Assembly: GCA_949317995.1 (NCBI GenBank)
Contig: OX439039.1
Span: forward strand, 54,178,785 to 54,242,784
Length of the DNA: 64,000 nucleotides
Direction: 5' to 3'
Source: Acholoe squamosa
Taxonomy: Eukaryota > Annelida > Polychaeta > Phyllodocida > Polynoidae
Shown: in pieces, positions 20,850 through 30,080 of the stretch
How positions within the stretch are numbered: position 1 is the stretch's first letter
Layout: every line of letters begins with the position of its first letter
Position numbers and translations under genes: made by a program
Notes under the pieces: generated by a model
The model's input: only the letters and a program-made list of their open reading frames with translations
Databases searched by the model: none
What the model was told of the DNA's origin: nothing

Positions 20850-21638
20850 CTACTTAACATGGGAAAAAGGGAAAAGTAACCAGCATAGCCTTAACACACT
20901 TAAAGCAGGGACACAGAGGGATGATTGCTCACTTGAATGGTCGGCAGCGAGGGGATCACATCGGATACCAACAGCATCTATACACCAGGGACCAGAGGCA
21001 TAATGTGCTACACTTACCTGAGTACAGTAAACCTCCTGGGTGTAGACCTTTCTCTGTTTGGAAGGATCGGGGGTGTTGGTGCCTTGTGATGGTACATGCC
21101 CTCTTTTGTTGGCCCCTTCAGTGATGCTTTGGACCACCTCTGCCTGCGTGCGCCCGGTGTCGACACTAATCTTGTGTATGGATTGACGTGCTAATGCCGA
21201 CTCATGGTACACCATTGTGCCCTGAGTTGACTGCTGGCCTACCGAGGGGCCAGACACGGAAGCAGCTGGCCCAGTGGAATGATAGATGAAGGCTGGTTGG
21301 TTGTTGTTAGTTCCGTCGCCGTAAAGGACAGTTTCGGCGGGTGATGGATCCTCGTCAATTGTAATGGTGTCATTACACGCGACAGCAGCACCATCTCTCA
21401 GATCCGTAGGGCTGAGTGATGCATTGCATGCATGCTGCAGGATGTCCCGCCTAGGGCCTATGTAATCACATAGTAGGGCGGTGGTTCTGATACGACTGTC
21501 TCCAGTACTGATGGCAGGTGGAATAGTGATGATGAGATGGGTGCCTGGCAATAGGCCCTGTGTAGGGAAGTGAAGGGTGCAATCTACTCCGGAGAGCAGC
21601 TCCACGTGCCTTCGGTAGAATGAGCGTGTCGTCGTCAT
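20850..21638 (-). CDS. Antisense ORF, 262 residues
   Basis: Runs opposite to gag and env. ATG at 21638 lies about 45 bp downstream of a TTAAATA box (21681-21690, minus strand). The sense strand has no ORF above 67 codons across the same kilobase, so this is not a shadow. The first 207 codons end exactly at a full-consensus donor, CAG|GTAAGTG (21018/21017), in phase 0; unspliced reading adds 55 codons to 20850. The N-terminal 40 residues look like a beta-rich segment (HVELLSGVDCTLHF, GTHLIITIP); the centre is Ser/Thr/Gly/Gln-rich; a basic KQRK lies near 195. No family is recognised. It may be a retroviral antisense gene or a host gene captured in reverse with its promoter and intron. Confidence 0.6.
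   Translation of the reverse strand: MTTTRSFYRRHVELLSGVDCTLHFPTQGLLPGTHLIITIPPAISTGDSRIRTTALLCDYIGPRRDILQHACNASLSPTDLRDGAAVACNDTITIDEDPSPAETVLYGDGTNNNQPAFIYHSTGPAASVSGPSVGQQSTQGTMVYHESALARQSIHKISVDTGRTQAEVVQSITEGANKRGHVPSQGTNTPDPSKQRKVYTQEVYCTQVSVAHYASGPWCIDAVGIRCDPLAADHSSEQSSLCVPALSVLRLCWLLFPFSHVK
21012..21020 (-). promoter_or_regulatory. Consensus splice donor in antisense gene
   Basis: CAG|GTAAGT on the minus strand. A pyrimidine-rich acceptor (TTTTTTTCCTCTTTCTAAG, cut at 20773/20772) lies about 245 nt further on and keeps phase 0 for roughly 60 codons, but its use is speculative. Confidence 0.5.
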
Positions 21639-21680
21639 CACGGATAAGGAAGTGTGTTTGAGTGGGAGCAGTACCCTCCA

Positions 21681-21690
21681 CTATTTAAGG
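21681..21690 (-). promoter_or_regulatory. TATA-like box for antisense gene
   Basis: CCTTAAATAG on the minus strand, about 45 bp before the antisense ATG, predicting a start near 21655. Confidence 0.4.
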
Positions 21691-22118
21691 AGGATACAAC
21701 AATATGGAAAACCCCAATACCTAAAAATAACACGGATGTCCCTTGGCCATGACGTCAGGAAAAGGACATTGCTAAAAATAGGCTGGTATTTCCAACATCC
21801 TGATTTCTAGGAAACACAGAATTTAATCAACATGCCTCTCCCTCCTGTAGGAGGCAGGAAGGTTTATGGCCCTTTTATGGCCCTCTAAGGGAAGCGGCTC
21901 TAGCCTCATCTCCATAACTCATTCCCAGCAAGCAGGATACGTGGGTCCGGGAGTGAAAGGGGTTGTGGGTTGGCAGCAGTCCCTTATGGCCCATTAATGG
22001 TTAGTATGCGCATGGGGAAAACCCAGACTCCTAGCGTCCTGTTTCCAAGAATGCAGACAAAATAGAATTATTGAATAGGAACAAGGAAGAGCAAAACAGG
22101 ATACTTGAAAATAACACC
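21691..22118. promoter_or_regulatory. Intergenic control region between antisense gene and env
   Basis: About 430 bp between divergent ORFs. Holds short palindromes (CTCCTGTAGGAG), a CAGGATAC motif like those of U3 at about 21936, and a candidate env splice acceptor CGTCCTGTTTCCAAG ending at 22049. Confidence 0.4.
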
Positions 22119-24689
22119 ATGGTTGCTATATACATCACACTTGTAGTAATATGCCTGTTATGGCAGAAAAATGGGATTTTGGGATTGGAAAATTTGCGAT
22201 ATGAATTCCATACAAAAACTAGAGTTCTTTCAGAGCATGGAGTGATATTTACTCCAGGGAGACTGATATCAAATGCAGATGAATCACACATGTTGGCTGT
22301 CTTCCATACAGATATACCATGGTTTAATAGTTCTATAGGCAGAGATCCACCAATTCCAGTATGCCAGAAAAGATTTCACTTTGTAAATAGAAAGGCAAAG
22401 ATTGCTTTTAAGGAAATGTGCAACCAAACTGCTACATTGGTTGCTACACTGCATGCAATAACACAGCAATTGTTCCATCTACAAGCCTATCAGATTAAGG
22501 AGATTATGGAATCAGTCCCTAATTCTGTGTACATGTGGGACCAGATTAGGGGGAAGAGGGCATTACTGGCGGCTGGCTCGACACTCCTAAAATATGTGTT
22601 TGGGGTCGCTAAGGATTCAGACCTCCGTGCGCTACGACGAATCACCCTAACACAAGGAGCAAATATGCAGGCCATAAGGGATGAGTTGGCTGAATTGGCA
22701 AATGAGACAGCTATTAACTTCAATTCTGTGTCGAATCACATAACTAAGTTAGACAGGGATATTATAACTTTAAATGACAAATTGAGGTTCATAGGCACAG
22801 CACTGGGAATTGTTAGCACCCAAATAGAGATACAGAAGGCTGCCCAGTCTGTAGTATCTGCAAAACTGGCACAATACTTAACCCTTGTTTCATTTGCACA
22901 AACATCACTTTTACGGGTGTCTGAATTTGCCAGGGGAGTTCAGGGCCTATTAAGGGGACATTTAACAGCAGATATCGTGCCGCCAGAAACACTTAAGAAT
23001 TCTCTCATATCATTGTCCGAACGGCTACGGCACGAGTACCCCAGATTTGAAATAGCCTTTATGGATCCAAGCCATTACTATAATTCAGGGGGAGTGTTTT
23101 TTCTCCTTGGACAGGGAACACTTGTAGTCTTTTTAAAGGTTGCAGTGTCCTCAGAATCACACCTATTTAGGGTATTTCACATTAAATCAGTACATGTCCC
23201 TGTGCACCTGGAGAATTCAACCTACTCCGCAGCCACAATAATACAGAACTTACCATCACAGGTGGCTGTTTCACTGGACAGGAAATATTACACACCCTTT
23301 GAGGGTTATGGAAATTGTGTGGGGGACCACTTAATGATGTGCTCCAACATGATTTATCTGAAGCCATTACAGAGCAAAACCTGTCTTGCTGCTTTATTGA
23401 GAGAGGGGGAGGATGACATTATAGAAACCTGCCGTGCTGCGTATGTCATTAACCCTGTGTATGAGGATTACTCCACTCATACCAACGATAGCACAATACT
23501 GTTGTCAACTGGTGGAAATGAGGCAACATTGGTGTGTGATAACGACCCTCCGGAAAAGATTATGATCAGGAATTATGCACTGGTCAATTTAAGATGCAAT
23601 TGTGGGTTGAAAGTAGAGGACAAGTTATGGATTCCTTTTACTTCGCGTGCCTGTGACACGGTGTCACAACAGACATCTGTGGAATTCCCACTTAATTCAA
23701 TGTTTATAACAGTCTTCAATCTGTCTAAGCAGGTGCAAATGGGCACGGCCAGAGAGCCCTGGGTTGTCAGCAATCCGTTACAGGGGTATAAAGAGCCTGC
23801 AGTGGAGGGAAACACAGGACAGTTAAGATTAATGGACATTCATTCACTTGCTCAGAGAATAAGGCAGGCCCCACAACAGAGAGGAGGGGGCTGGAAAGAG
23901 ATTTATAATGAACAGGCTAAAAGATTAGGAGAGCGGGCAGCGCATGGGTTGATTGTCATGCTAGTAATTGCTGCAGCAATAGTGGTTATAGCTCTAATCT
24001 GGAGACGACATCGAATGGCACTACTGACATTAGCTTTAACACAGAGACCAACGGCAGAGGCTGGTGGTTGTGTGGGATATGAAAATGGAGATTCTACAAT
24101 AACTGTTATGGGCTGGAATTTAGCACACTTAGTTATGCTAGTATTATTGGTAGTAGTGGTGTTTCTGTTGGGAGCATTATTGGTAATGCAGATTTTAGAA
24201 CGCAGGCGTAGATTAAGGAATGGGGTTTACTTACAACTGGCTGTGAAGGAGGAGGTCCATACAATTTTTTTATCAGTAGTACTAGATATTGGACAAGTGG
24301 TTTTGCCGACTAGGGGTCCCATCATAGGGTCCTTAAGGCAGGTAGCGGAAGTAGGATTGTGTATTCAGTGGGAGACCTACCTTATGCTTGTGACTCATAC
24401 CACATCCGCTATTGGACACATCCGTTTAAACCTACCTCCGGTAGTCCAAGCACCCATCCGGGTGTTAGAAACCATTGAGTCATCAGGTGTGGAAAATGAG
24501 GATATCCGGGTCCGGCTTGTACACTATTTAAATAACATGGCCTTCCCAATCACCCACACTCCCGATGTCGACGACGCCTTAACCTGGTCTACGGTCGCAG
24601 CCACAGAGCTGCAGTGCCCTGCTTTGACGGGATCAATAATGCAGGTGGGAGACTTGCGGGACAGAAGCCACCCACCCACACCCGTCTGA
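22119..24689 (+). CDS. env: Envelope glycoprotein, baculovirus-F/errantivirus type
   Basis: The ATG at 22119 (ACACCATGG, ideal Kozak) is preferred over the one 16 codons upstream because it opens directly on a signal peptide. The 856-residue product (numbering below from the upstream ATG, 872 total) has a furin-type site RGKR at 160-163 followed by a hydrophobic fusion-peptide-like stretch to about 179, a long heptad-rich helical region to about 290, a cysteine-rich ectodomain (C416, C424, C438, C454, C489, C509, C511, C528), six N-glycosylation sequons, a first transmembrane helix at 626-645, a second at 685-706 followed by ERRRRLR, and a C-terminal domain of about 160 residues. This is the layout of class I fusion proteins of the Baculo_F family. 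The ORF is intact, unlike gag and pol. Two membrane spans and the long tail are unusual. Confidence 0.85.
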   Translation: MVAIYITLVVICLLWQKNGILGLENLRYEFHTKTRVLSEHGVIFTPGRLISNADESHMLAVFHTDIPWFNSSIGRDPPIPVCQKRFHFVNRKAKIAFKEMCNQTATLVATLHAITQQLFHLQAYQIKEIMESVPNSVYMWDQIRGKRALLAAGSTLLKYVFGVAKDSDLRALRRITLTQGANMQAIRDELAELANETAINFNSVSNHITKLDRDIITLNDKLRFIGTALGIVSTQIEIQKAAQSVVSAKLAQYLTLVSFAQTSLLRVSEFARGVQGLLRGHLTADIVPPETLKNSLISLSERLRHEYPRFEIAFMDPSHYYNSGGVFFLLGQGTLVVFLKVAVSSESHLFRVFHIKSVHVPVHLENSTYSAATIIQNLPSQVAVSLDRKYYTPFEGYGNCVGDHLMMCSNMIYLKPLQSKTCLAALLREGEDDIIETCRAAYVINPVYEDYSTHTNDSTILLSTGGNEATLVCDNDPPEKIMIRNYALVNLRCNCGLKVEDKLWIPFTSRACDTVSQQTSVEFPLNSMFITVFNLSKQVQMGTAREPWVVSNPLQGYKEPAVEGNTGQLRLMDIHSLAQRIRQAPQQRGGGWKEIYNEQAKRLGERAAHGLIVMLVIAAAIVVIALIWRRHRMALLTLALTQRPTAEAGGCVGYENGDSTITVMGWNLAHLVMLVLLVVVVFLLGALLVMQILERRRRLRNGVYLQLAVKEEVHTIFLSVVLDIGQVVLPTRGPIIGSLRQVAEVGLCIQWETYLMLVTHTTSAIGHIRLNLPPVVQAPIRVLETIESSGVENEDIRVRLVHYLNNMAFPITHTPDVDDALTWSTVAATELQCPALTGSIMQVGDLRDRSHPPTPV

Positions 24690-24731
24690 CTGGAATACTA
24701 AACACTTACTAAAGCCTGGAGTCCACTCACC

Positions 24732-25169
24732 ATGGAGGGACAAAGGAGTATCTTCGACGTACTTATACATAATGTTGAGACTGTACTCCACAACATTCAG
24801 GCTCTTTTGGTGGTGATGAACAATGTCAATGAAAGGATTAAAGCAGTTAATGATGCAGCAAACAATAATGATTATGTAGTTCAACCTGACATTAAGCTGG
24901 AGGTGGATATTGCAGTGCAGGAGGACAATGTGCCGCAGGTGTCTGCTGCCTCATGGGACAGTTTGTCGGAGGACTGTAGGAGGCATGAGTGTAGCTCCTG
25001 TGGTAAAACTTATACCAGAGCATCTGGACTGTCAAGACACAAATCCAGTGCACACTTAGGTAAGAGATATGTGTGTACGGACTGCAAGGCGATGTTCACT
25101 CGCTCAGACGCGCTGAGTGACCACTGGAAAAGGAAACACGGTCAGGCTGTCAATAGTCAGTCTGATTAA
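24732..25169 (+). CDS. C2H2 zinc-finger protein, 145 residues
   Basis: Begins in strong context (CACCATGG) 42 bp after env. Residues 1-45 are an amphipathic, possibly coiled helix (VETVLHNIQALLVVMNNV). Around residue 70 is IKLE, matching the sumoylation pattern. Two classical fingers follow: C-x2-C-x12-H-x4-H (CSSCGKTY...HKSSAH) and C-x2-C-x12-H-x4-H (CTDCKAMF...HWKRKH), joined by a short linker. It probably binds DNA in the nucleus. The location 3' of env fits a regulatory accessory gene; the LTR motif cluster is a possible target. The ORF is intact. Confidence 0.8.
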   Translation: MEGQRSIFDVLIHNVETVLHNIQALLVVMNNVNERIKAVNDAANNNDYVVQPDIKLEVDIAVQEDNVPQVSAASWDSLSEDCRRHECSSCGKTYTRASGLSRHKSSAHLGKRYVCTDCKAMFTRSDALSDHWKRKHGQAVNSQSD

Positions 25170-25236
25170 AGGGACACCACTAGGATCCTATTAGTGGAAG
25201 GTGGTCTTAAGAGACTTCAATATCTGCTACAACATT

Positions 25237-25785
25237 ATGGCCTCTTGCAGCTGTCGGTGCCTGAGGCACAAACCGGCTGTAAAATACGCTATAAACAAAA
25301 TGACACAGACGGAGACCATTATGGTCCGGCCTGCGTTCATGGAACCCAGGTTGCAGTGGCCCACTGCCCCCATCCCACGCCCTATGGCAGCCCACCCACC
25401 CATGGCAATACCCGTGGTTGTGAACCGACGTCAGGGCCATAAGAACAGAGTCAAGCCCTATTGGCTATTTATCACAGCGGCCCAGCGGCAGGGTTATGAC
25501 CAGGATGTTGCTGACGAGGTCTGGAGGGGCCTGGAGGAAGAATTGCGTATTCCATGGCGTTTGAATAGCTGGAGGATCCGAAATGGGATGCAGGGAGCAG
25601 ACCCCATTATTGAGAGAACGGTACTGCTCAGACTAAGAAATGCTGATAGAGTCAGGTCAAGGAGGCCTGATCCGAGACTTGAGGTGGCATATAGAGAGTG
25701 CCAATTTAGATATGGGGAGGAATTCGACTTGGAGGATCTCTTTGAGATGGTAGAGGGACACTGTGGTCCAAATGTATTTATGTAG
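25237..25785 (+). CDS. 3' accessory ORF, 182 residues, unknown
   Basis: The frame is open from 25201 (GTG). The first ATG is 25237; later ones at 25300 and 25321 (CATTATGG) are also possible starts. The N-terminal third is proline-rich (PRPMAAHPPMAIP). The C-terminal 120 residues look helical and charged, with WLFITAAQRQGYDQ, ELRIPWRLNSW and acidic FDLEDLFEMVEGH. No signal peptide or membrane span. No recognised family; a small all-helical fold is likely. It lies 68 bp after the zinc-finger gene and remains intact. Confidence 0.6.
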   Translation: MASCSCRCLRHKPAVKYAINKMTQTETIMVRPAFMEPRLQWPTAPIPRPMAAHPPMAIPVVVNRRQGHKNRVKPYWLFITAAQRQGYDQDVADEVWRGLEEELRIPWRLNSWRIRNGMQGADPIIERTVLLRLRNADRVRSRRPDPRLEVAYRECQFRYGEEFDLEDLFEMVEGHCGPNVFM

Positions 25786-26162
25786 GGACCAAACCTGTTA
25801 GTGTCCAGTAGTATAACATGAGTGTCTGTGTGATTATCTCTTTCATATCTCAAAGGGTTGAGGTTCCGAACCCGAGTAATTTTTGGCAATGAAACATTAA
25901 GAAAGTGAAACATAAGAAGATAAAGAAGCAACCATACATTGATTACAAAACTTAATTTGAGGAAGTCATGTATGTGAGGTTAAATAAGGAAATAATTCAA
26001 AATTCCATCAACAATATACATAGAATAGGGTGAAACAGAAATTATGAAGTGAACTAACAAGAAAACAAAACAAATGTAAAATGAAAGTAAATGCATATAT
26101 ATTGAACTCATGTGAGTTCATCTAACAATTGACCTAGCCAATTGTCTTAAAGGCCAGGGATG
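25786..26162 (+). other. Noncoding 3' region of the retroelement
   Basis: 377 bp, A-rich, with no ORF on the sense strand. The polypurine tract expected before the 3' LTR is poor (AAAGGCCAGGGATG directly before 26163). Confidence 0.5.
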
Positions 26163-27027
26163 TGTTGTCGATCATTAGTCAGTCACGACAACTTAAGTAT
26201 GTGGCTGGCAATAAGGTATTCATGTCATGTAGCATAAAACTCTATTAGAGGTAGGAGAATGCTAAAGTTAGATCTGGTGACTGTACCAGGATATGAGACA
26301 ATTTAGTCACAACAGGATACAAGAAGGGGATTAACTCCCAATAGGATGTAATGTGAGGGCTGACTCATTACAGGACATTGGAACAGGAACTCCTCATACC
26401 AGGATGCTGGTGATAACAGGACATTGAGTCATGCCCTTAGCAGGATGCACTTTAAGCAGGATGTAATCAATACCTCCGGGAGGCAGAGCCATAAACTTGA
26501 TCCCATAACAGGATGTAGCCACAGCCTATAAAGCCTAACATCCCTGCCTGATTCAGCAGGGGGAAATTCATTCATGGACACAGTGCTGGCGAAGACTGCT
26601 TCGTGATACTGGGTGACTGATTGCCAGTTCTATATGGACTTAGCCCTTTGTGATTACGTGGAGACAGGGCGGAGCCATTGGCTGGGTGTTACTGCATATG
26701 GGATAGGTGGCTTCCTGGTCGGTATTGCGTGTTGGACAGTAGAGCATTGTGACTTAGGAGCCATTAGATGCATTCTCCGGACATTACCTCAGGTTGATAT
26801 GAAATGGTGCATAATGTGTGTTAGTCAGTAAATAAAGCCTATGATATATAATTACCTCTTAGAGTGCTCTCTTGGACTATTACTTAGTACAGGCCTTGCC
26901 TGGCAACTACTTTGGTATGTGGAGTTGGGAAAGGATTCAGTATTACCACTAACAACAACAGGAAGAATTAAGGTGAGCTTTTAGACCTTATGCTACCCCA
27001 AATCCCCCCAACAAAGCATCCAGAATA
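26163..27027 (+). repeat. 3' LTR (865 bp)
   Basis: Same length as the 5' LTR and apparently identical in sequence by eye. TATA at 26527-26532, AATAAA at 26831-26836, duplicate R-region ORF at 26634-26831. Followed by ATAT. Confidence 0.95.
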
Positions 27028-27031
27028 ATAT
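27028..27031 (+). repeat. Target-site duplication ATAT, right
   Basis: Pairs with 17932-17935. Confidence 0.8.
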
Positions 27032-27778
27032 AGCTAATAGGTGCAACACTCTGCTACCACAGGCGCGAATTCAGCAATTTACTGAGAAGGAACAAAATAT
27101 CCACAATTGAAAATGGCAAGGAGACACAATGAAATGTCCTCAGAACCCCAGATTCCTATCTTAGAAAAATATAAATTTCCAACTGGAAAGACAAGAGACA
27201 CTGATGCTGCCATGTGTTATCTGAATGTAATACGAGTCTACTGATTACCCTGCTAGCACAACTCATCCAAACGATGTCTTTTTTACGTAAAAACGATCAG
27301 TTTTCACATAAGAATGACGTAAATTACACGAGTAGTGCTAGCTGTGTAATGTATACAGGGTAGGTTGACCTTAAGACGGCCGTTCCTGTGCAGGTTTCCA
27401 ATAAGGGGTTTGTAGTAGCTAATAACTCTTAGACTAATAGCTCCTCATGCTTCCTGAAGATACTGGGTGAAAGATATTTGTACCTCTTACATTTCTGGAA
27501 GCCATGTGTATATTTACAGTTCCCCGCCACTTCTAAATGCATTCCAGTTAGTCTATTTTCACATTGAGACGTCCACTTTGCACCTTGAGATGTCAACTTA
27601 TAATACCCACCCCTTTAATAAAACCCTCTTCGTTAAATCATCAGTTCTAATGAATAAGTGTCTTCCATAACTATGCAATAAAATGGCATTGTTAAACCTA
27701 CTGCATCATAGTGAAAGTGTATGTTTTATAGTGAATAGGTTTAAATGAAAATCGGAGACATTGTTATGCCCATGGGTA
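27032..27778. other. Intergenic DNA right of the retroelement
   Basis: No gene recognised. TTTTTTACGTAAAAACG near 27279 resembles the A/T-CGTTT motifs at 53.7-53.9 kb. Confidence 0.4.
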
Positions 27779-28661
27779 TTATAAATCTCATCAAAATAGA
27801 GGTGTCACTACTAACCCAGCATTATAGAGGTTATAAATCTCATCAAAATAGAGGTGTCACTACTAACCCAGCATTATAGAGGTTATAAATCTCATCAAAA
27901 TAGAGGTGTCACTACTAACCCAGCATTATAGAGGTTATAAATCTCATCAAAATAGAGGTGTCACTACTAACCCAGCATTATAGAGGTTATAAATCTCATC
28001 AAAATAGAGCTGTCACTACTAACCCAGCATTATAGAGGTTATAAATCTCATTAAAATAGAGGTGTCATTACTAACCCAACATTAAAGAGGTTATAAATCT
28101 CATCAAAATAGAGGTGTCACTACTAACCCAGTATTATAGAGGTCATAATTCTCACCAAAATAGAGGTGTCACTACTAACCCAACATTATAGAGGTTATAA
28201 ATCTCATCAAAATAGAGGTGTCACTACTAACCCAGCATTATAGAGGTTATAAATCTCATTAAAATAGAGGTGTCACTACTAACCCAACATTATAGAGGTT
28301 ATAAATCTCATCAAAATAGAGGTGTCACTACTAACCCAGTATTATAGAGGTCATAATTCTCACCAAAATAGAGGTGTCACTACTAACCCAACATTATAGA
28401 GGTTATAAATCTCATCAAAATAGAGGTGTCACTACTAACCCAGCATTATAGAGGTTATAAATCTCATTAAAATAGAGGTGTCACTACTAACCCAACATTA
28501 TAGAGATTATAAGTCTCATCAAAATAGAGGTGTCACTACTAACCCAGCATTATAGAGGTTATAAATATCATCAAATAGAGGTGTCACTACTAACCCAGCA
28601 TGATAGAGGTTATAAATCTCATTAAAATAGAGGTGTCACTACTAACCCAGCATTATAGAGG
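27779..28661. repeat. Satellite, 17 copies of a 52-bp unit
   Basis: Consensus unit starts TTATAAATCTCATCAAAATA and ends ATTATAGAGG. 883 bp is 17 units less one base (deletion in the sixteenth copy). Variant units (TCATAATTCTCACC, CATTAAAA, CCCAACATT) recur in a fixed order 208 bp apart, showing a 4-unit higher-order repeat in the middle. Confidence 0.97.
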
Positions 28662-28880
28662 CATTGTTTCAGCTGTACTTTCAAAATATATGTGAACTGC
28701 AATAATCCATTTAGGAGTTTATCATGCTCTTAGTACTGAAGAGTTCATCTATACATACTAATAACAGTAGGAAGTGTATGCATCAGGGCATTATCCCTGT
28801 GATTTTCTATCCCAAACTGGCCATGAATCTTGTGATATAATTCTACATAATCAATTATTTCTATTGAATCAAATACATAA

Positions 28881-29031
28881 CACGGGCGTAGAAAAAGGGG
28901 GGGCAGGGGGGCCTGCCCCCCCCCAATAAAGAAGAGGTTCCTTATATAAGCCTATATAAAACTATAGTGCATGGGCCCCCCAACCGAGACCCCAGGGCCC
29001 CCCCAATAAAAATTTGCTTCCTACGCCCCTG
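28881..29031. mobile_element. hAT-like MITE, inverse copy of 6583-6736
   Basis: Ends CACGGGCGTAG and GCTTCCTACGCCCCTG, flanked by CATAA at 28876-28880 and 29032-29036. The interior shares AGAGGTTCCTTATATAAGCC (inverted) with the first copy. Confidence 0.75.
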
Positions 29032-29036
29032 CATAA

Positions 29037-29910
29037 ATAAGTATGTAATGGTGAAATTGGAATGCCCTAGAAAAGAAGATCTAGTCCTAGAAAAGAAGTT
29101 CTACATCGAAAGTATCTAAATTATTAGGAAATACATGTAAATACGAGAAAAAAACAAGGTGGCAGGTGGACGACTCAAGGTATAATGGTCGTCTTTAGGT
29201 TAACCTTCCCTATGTGTGAGGGAAGGGTTGTCTCCATTTAAATGCCCCCCTCCCACTTAACCGACTTCATTCCTTTATCGCTGGAAGGGGATGATACTCT
29301 CTTTCAATTACCCATGAATTGGCTCACCAGTGTGATGTGTTTTAAATGGTTCTAAAAACAATCCCCCTGCGTATTAGTAAGTATTTCTACGTTCTGGCCA
29401 TGCGCAATGAAGTTCTTCACCATTTATATTGGTAATCAGAGGCCCTCCACCTGGCATTTATAACCGACGTTTGTAAGGTCAAGAATTAATCTGAGCTAAA
29501 CCATAGGGTGTGTCCACCTTCTGCTGACTTTGGCTATTGTTTGTGTTGGCCGGGGGAGGCATATTTAGAAACACGAGAGGAGATCAAAACAGATTAGGAA
29601 GCACCAAATAATACTAGATCATGACAACATTGCCCTCTGCCTGGCTTCTAAGCTCAAGACGGTCTCTGTGTTTAGCTGCACATCGCACAATAATCGATAT
29701 AACGTTGATATGTGCATCGTTTATCAACGTTGACCAACAGGTAGACAATGTTAATTTAATATAATTTGCCCATTGGTGATTAGTTGAGTGGAAATGATGA
29801 TTCTGGTTGAATGACGATGTAAGCATTAAGGTATTGAGCGCTAAGATATTGCATGAAAGGGAAGAGGTACATTGTCGTCTTGTTAAAGGACACAGACGGC
29901 CTAGAAAGTG
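29037..29910. other. Intergenic DNA without recognised genes
   Basis: A short segment near 29165-29215 resembles the inner part of the MITE at 14301-14525. No exon seen. Confidence 0.35.
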
Positions 29911-29911
29911 G

Positions 29912-30080
29912 CCGTGGCGGATTTAGAGGGGGGGGGGCACAGGGGTGCGCGCACCCCCCTTTTCCCAGTACTTAAGAGATTGATTTGATATTTTGGACCC
30001 CAAAATTTGCTCAAAAATAGGGGTGGGCCCCTTCATTTAGGGCCGCGCCCCCTCCTTTTCCAGATCCTGGATCCGTCACT
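29912..30080. mobile_element. hAT-like MITE with GTGGCGGATTT end
   Basis: Left end CGTGGCGGATTTAG, right end TGGATCCGTCACTG, an imperfect inverted repeat around G runs and C runs. Flanks AGTGGC and AGTGGG resemble a degraded target duplication. Confidence 0.5.

Larger units (their letters stand above)
17936..27027 (+). mobile_element. Pol-deleted Ty3-like endogenous retroelement
   Basis: A 9,092-bp provirus with two 865-bp LTRs, an ATAT target duplication, a primer site, a gag-like region, an integrase C-terminal tail, an antisense ORF, env, a zinc-finger gene and a 3' ORF. The integrase GPF module, capsid motifs and 4-bp duplication point to Ty3/gypsy (Metaviridae); the envelope is of the baculovirus-F/errantivirus class. 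Nucleocapsid, protease, RT, RNase H and the integrase core are absent, deleted at about 20040-20050. With LTRs that look identical this copy inserted recently, so it was presumably mobilised in trans by an intact relative. Confidence 0.9.

Noticed and set aside
17936-27027. Classification as a vertebrate-type retrovirus
   Set aside because: Envelope class, integrase GPF tail and capsid pattern fit Ty3/errantivirus-like elements better; no RT is available to place it exactly.
27779-28661. Possible CRISPR-like array
   Set aside because: Units are contiguous with no unique spacers, in animal DNA; it is a satellite.
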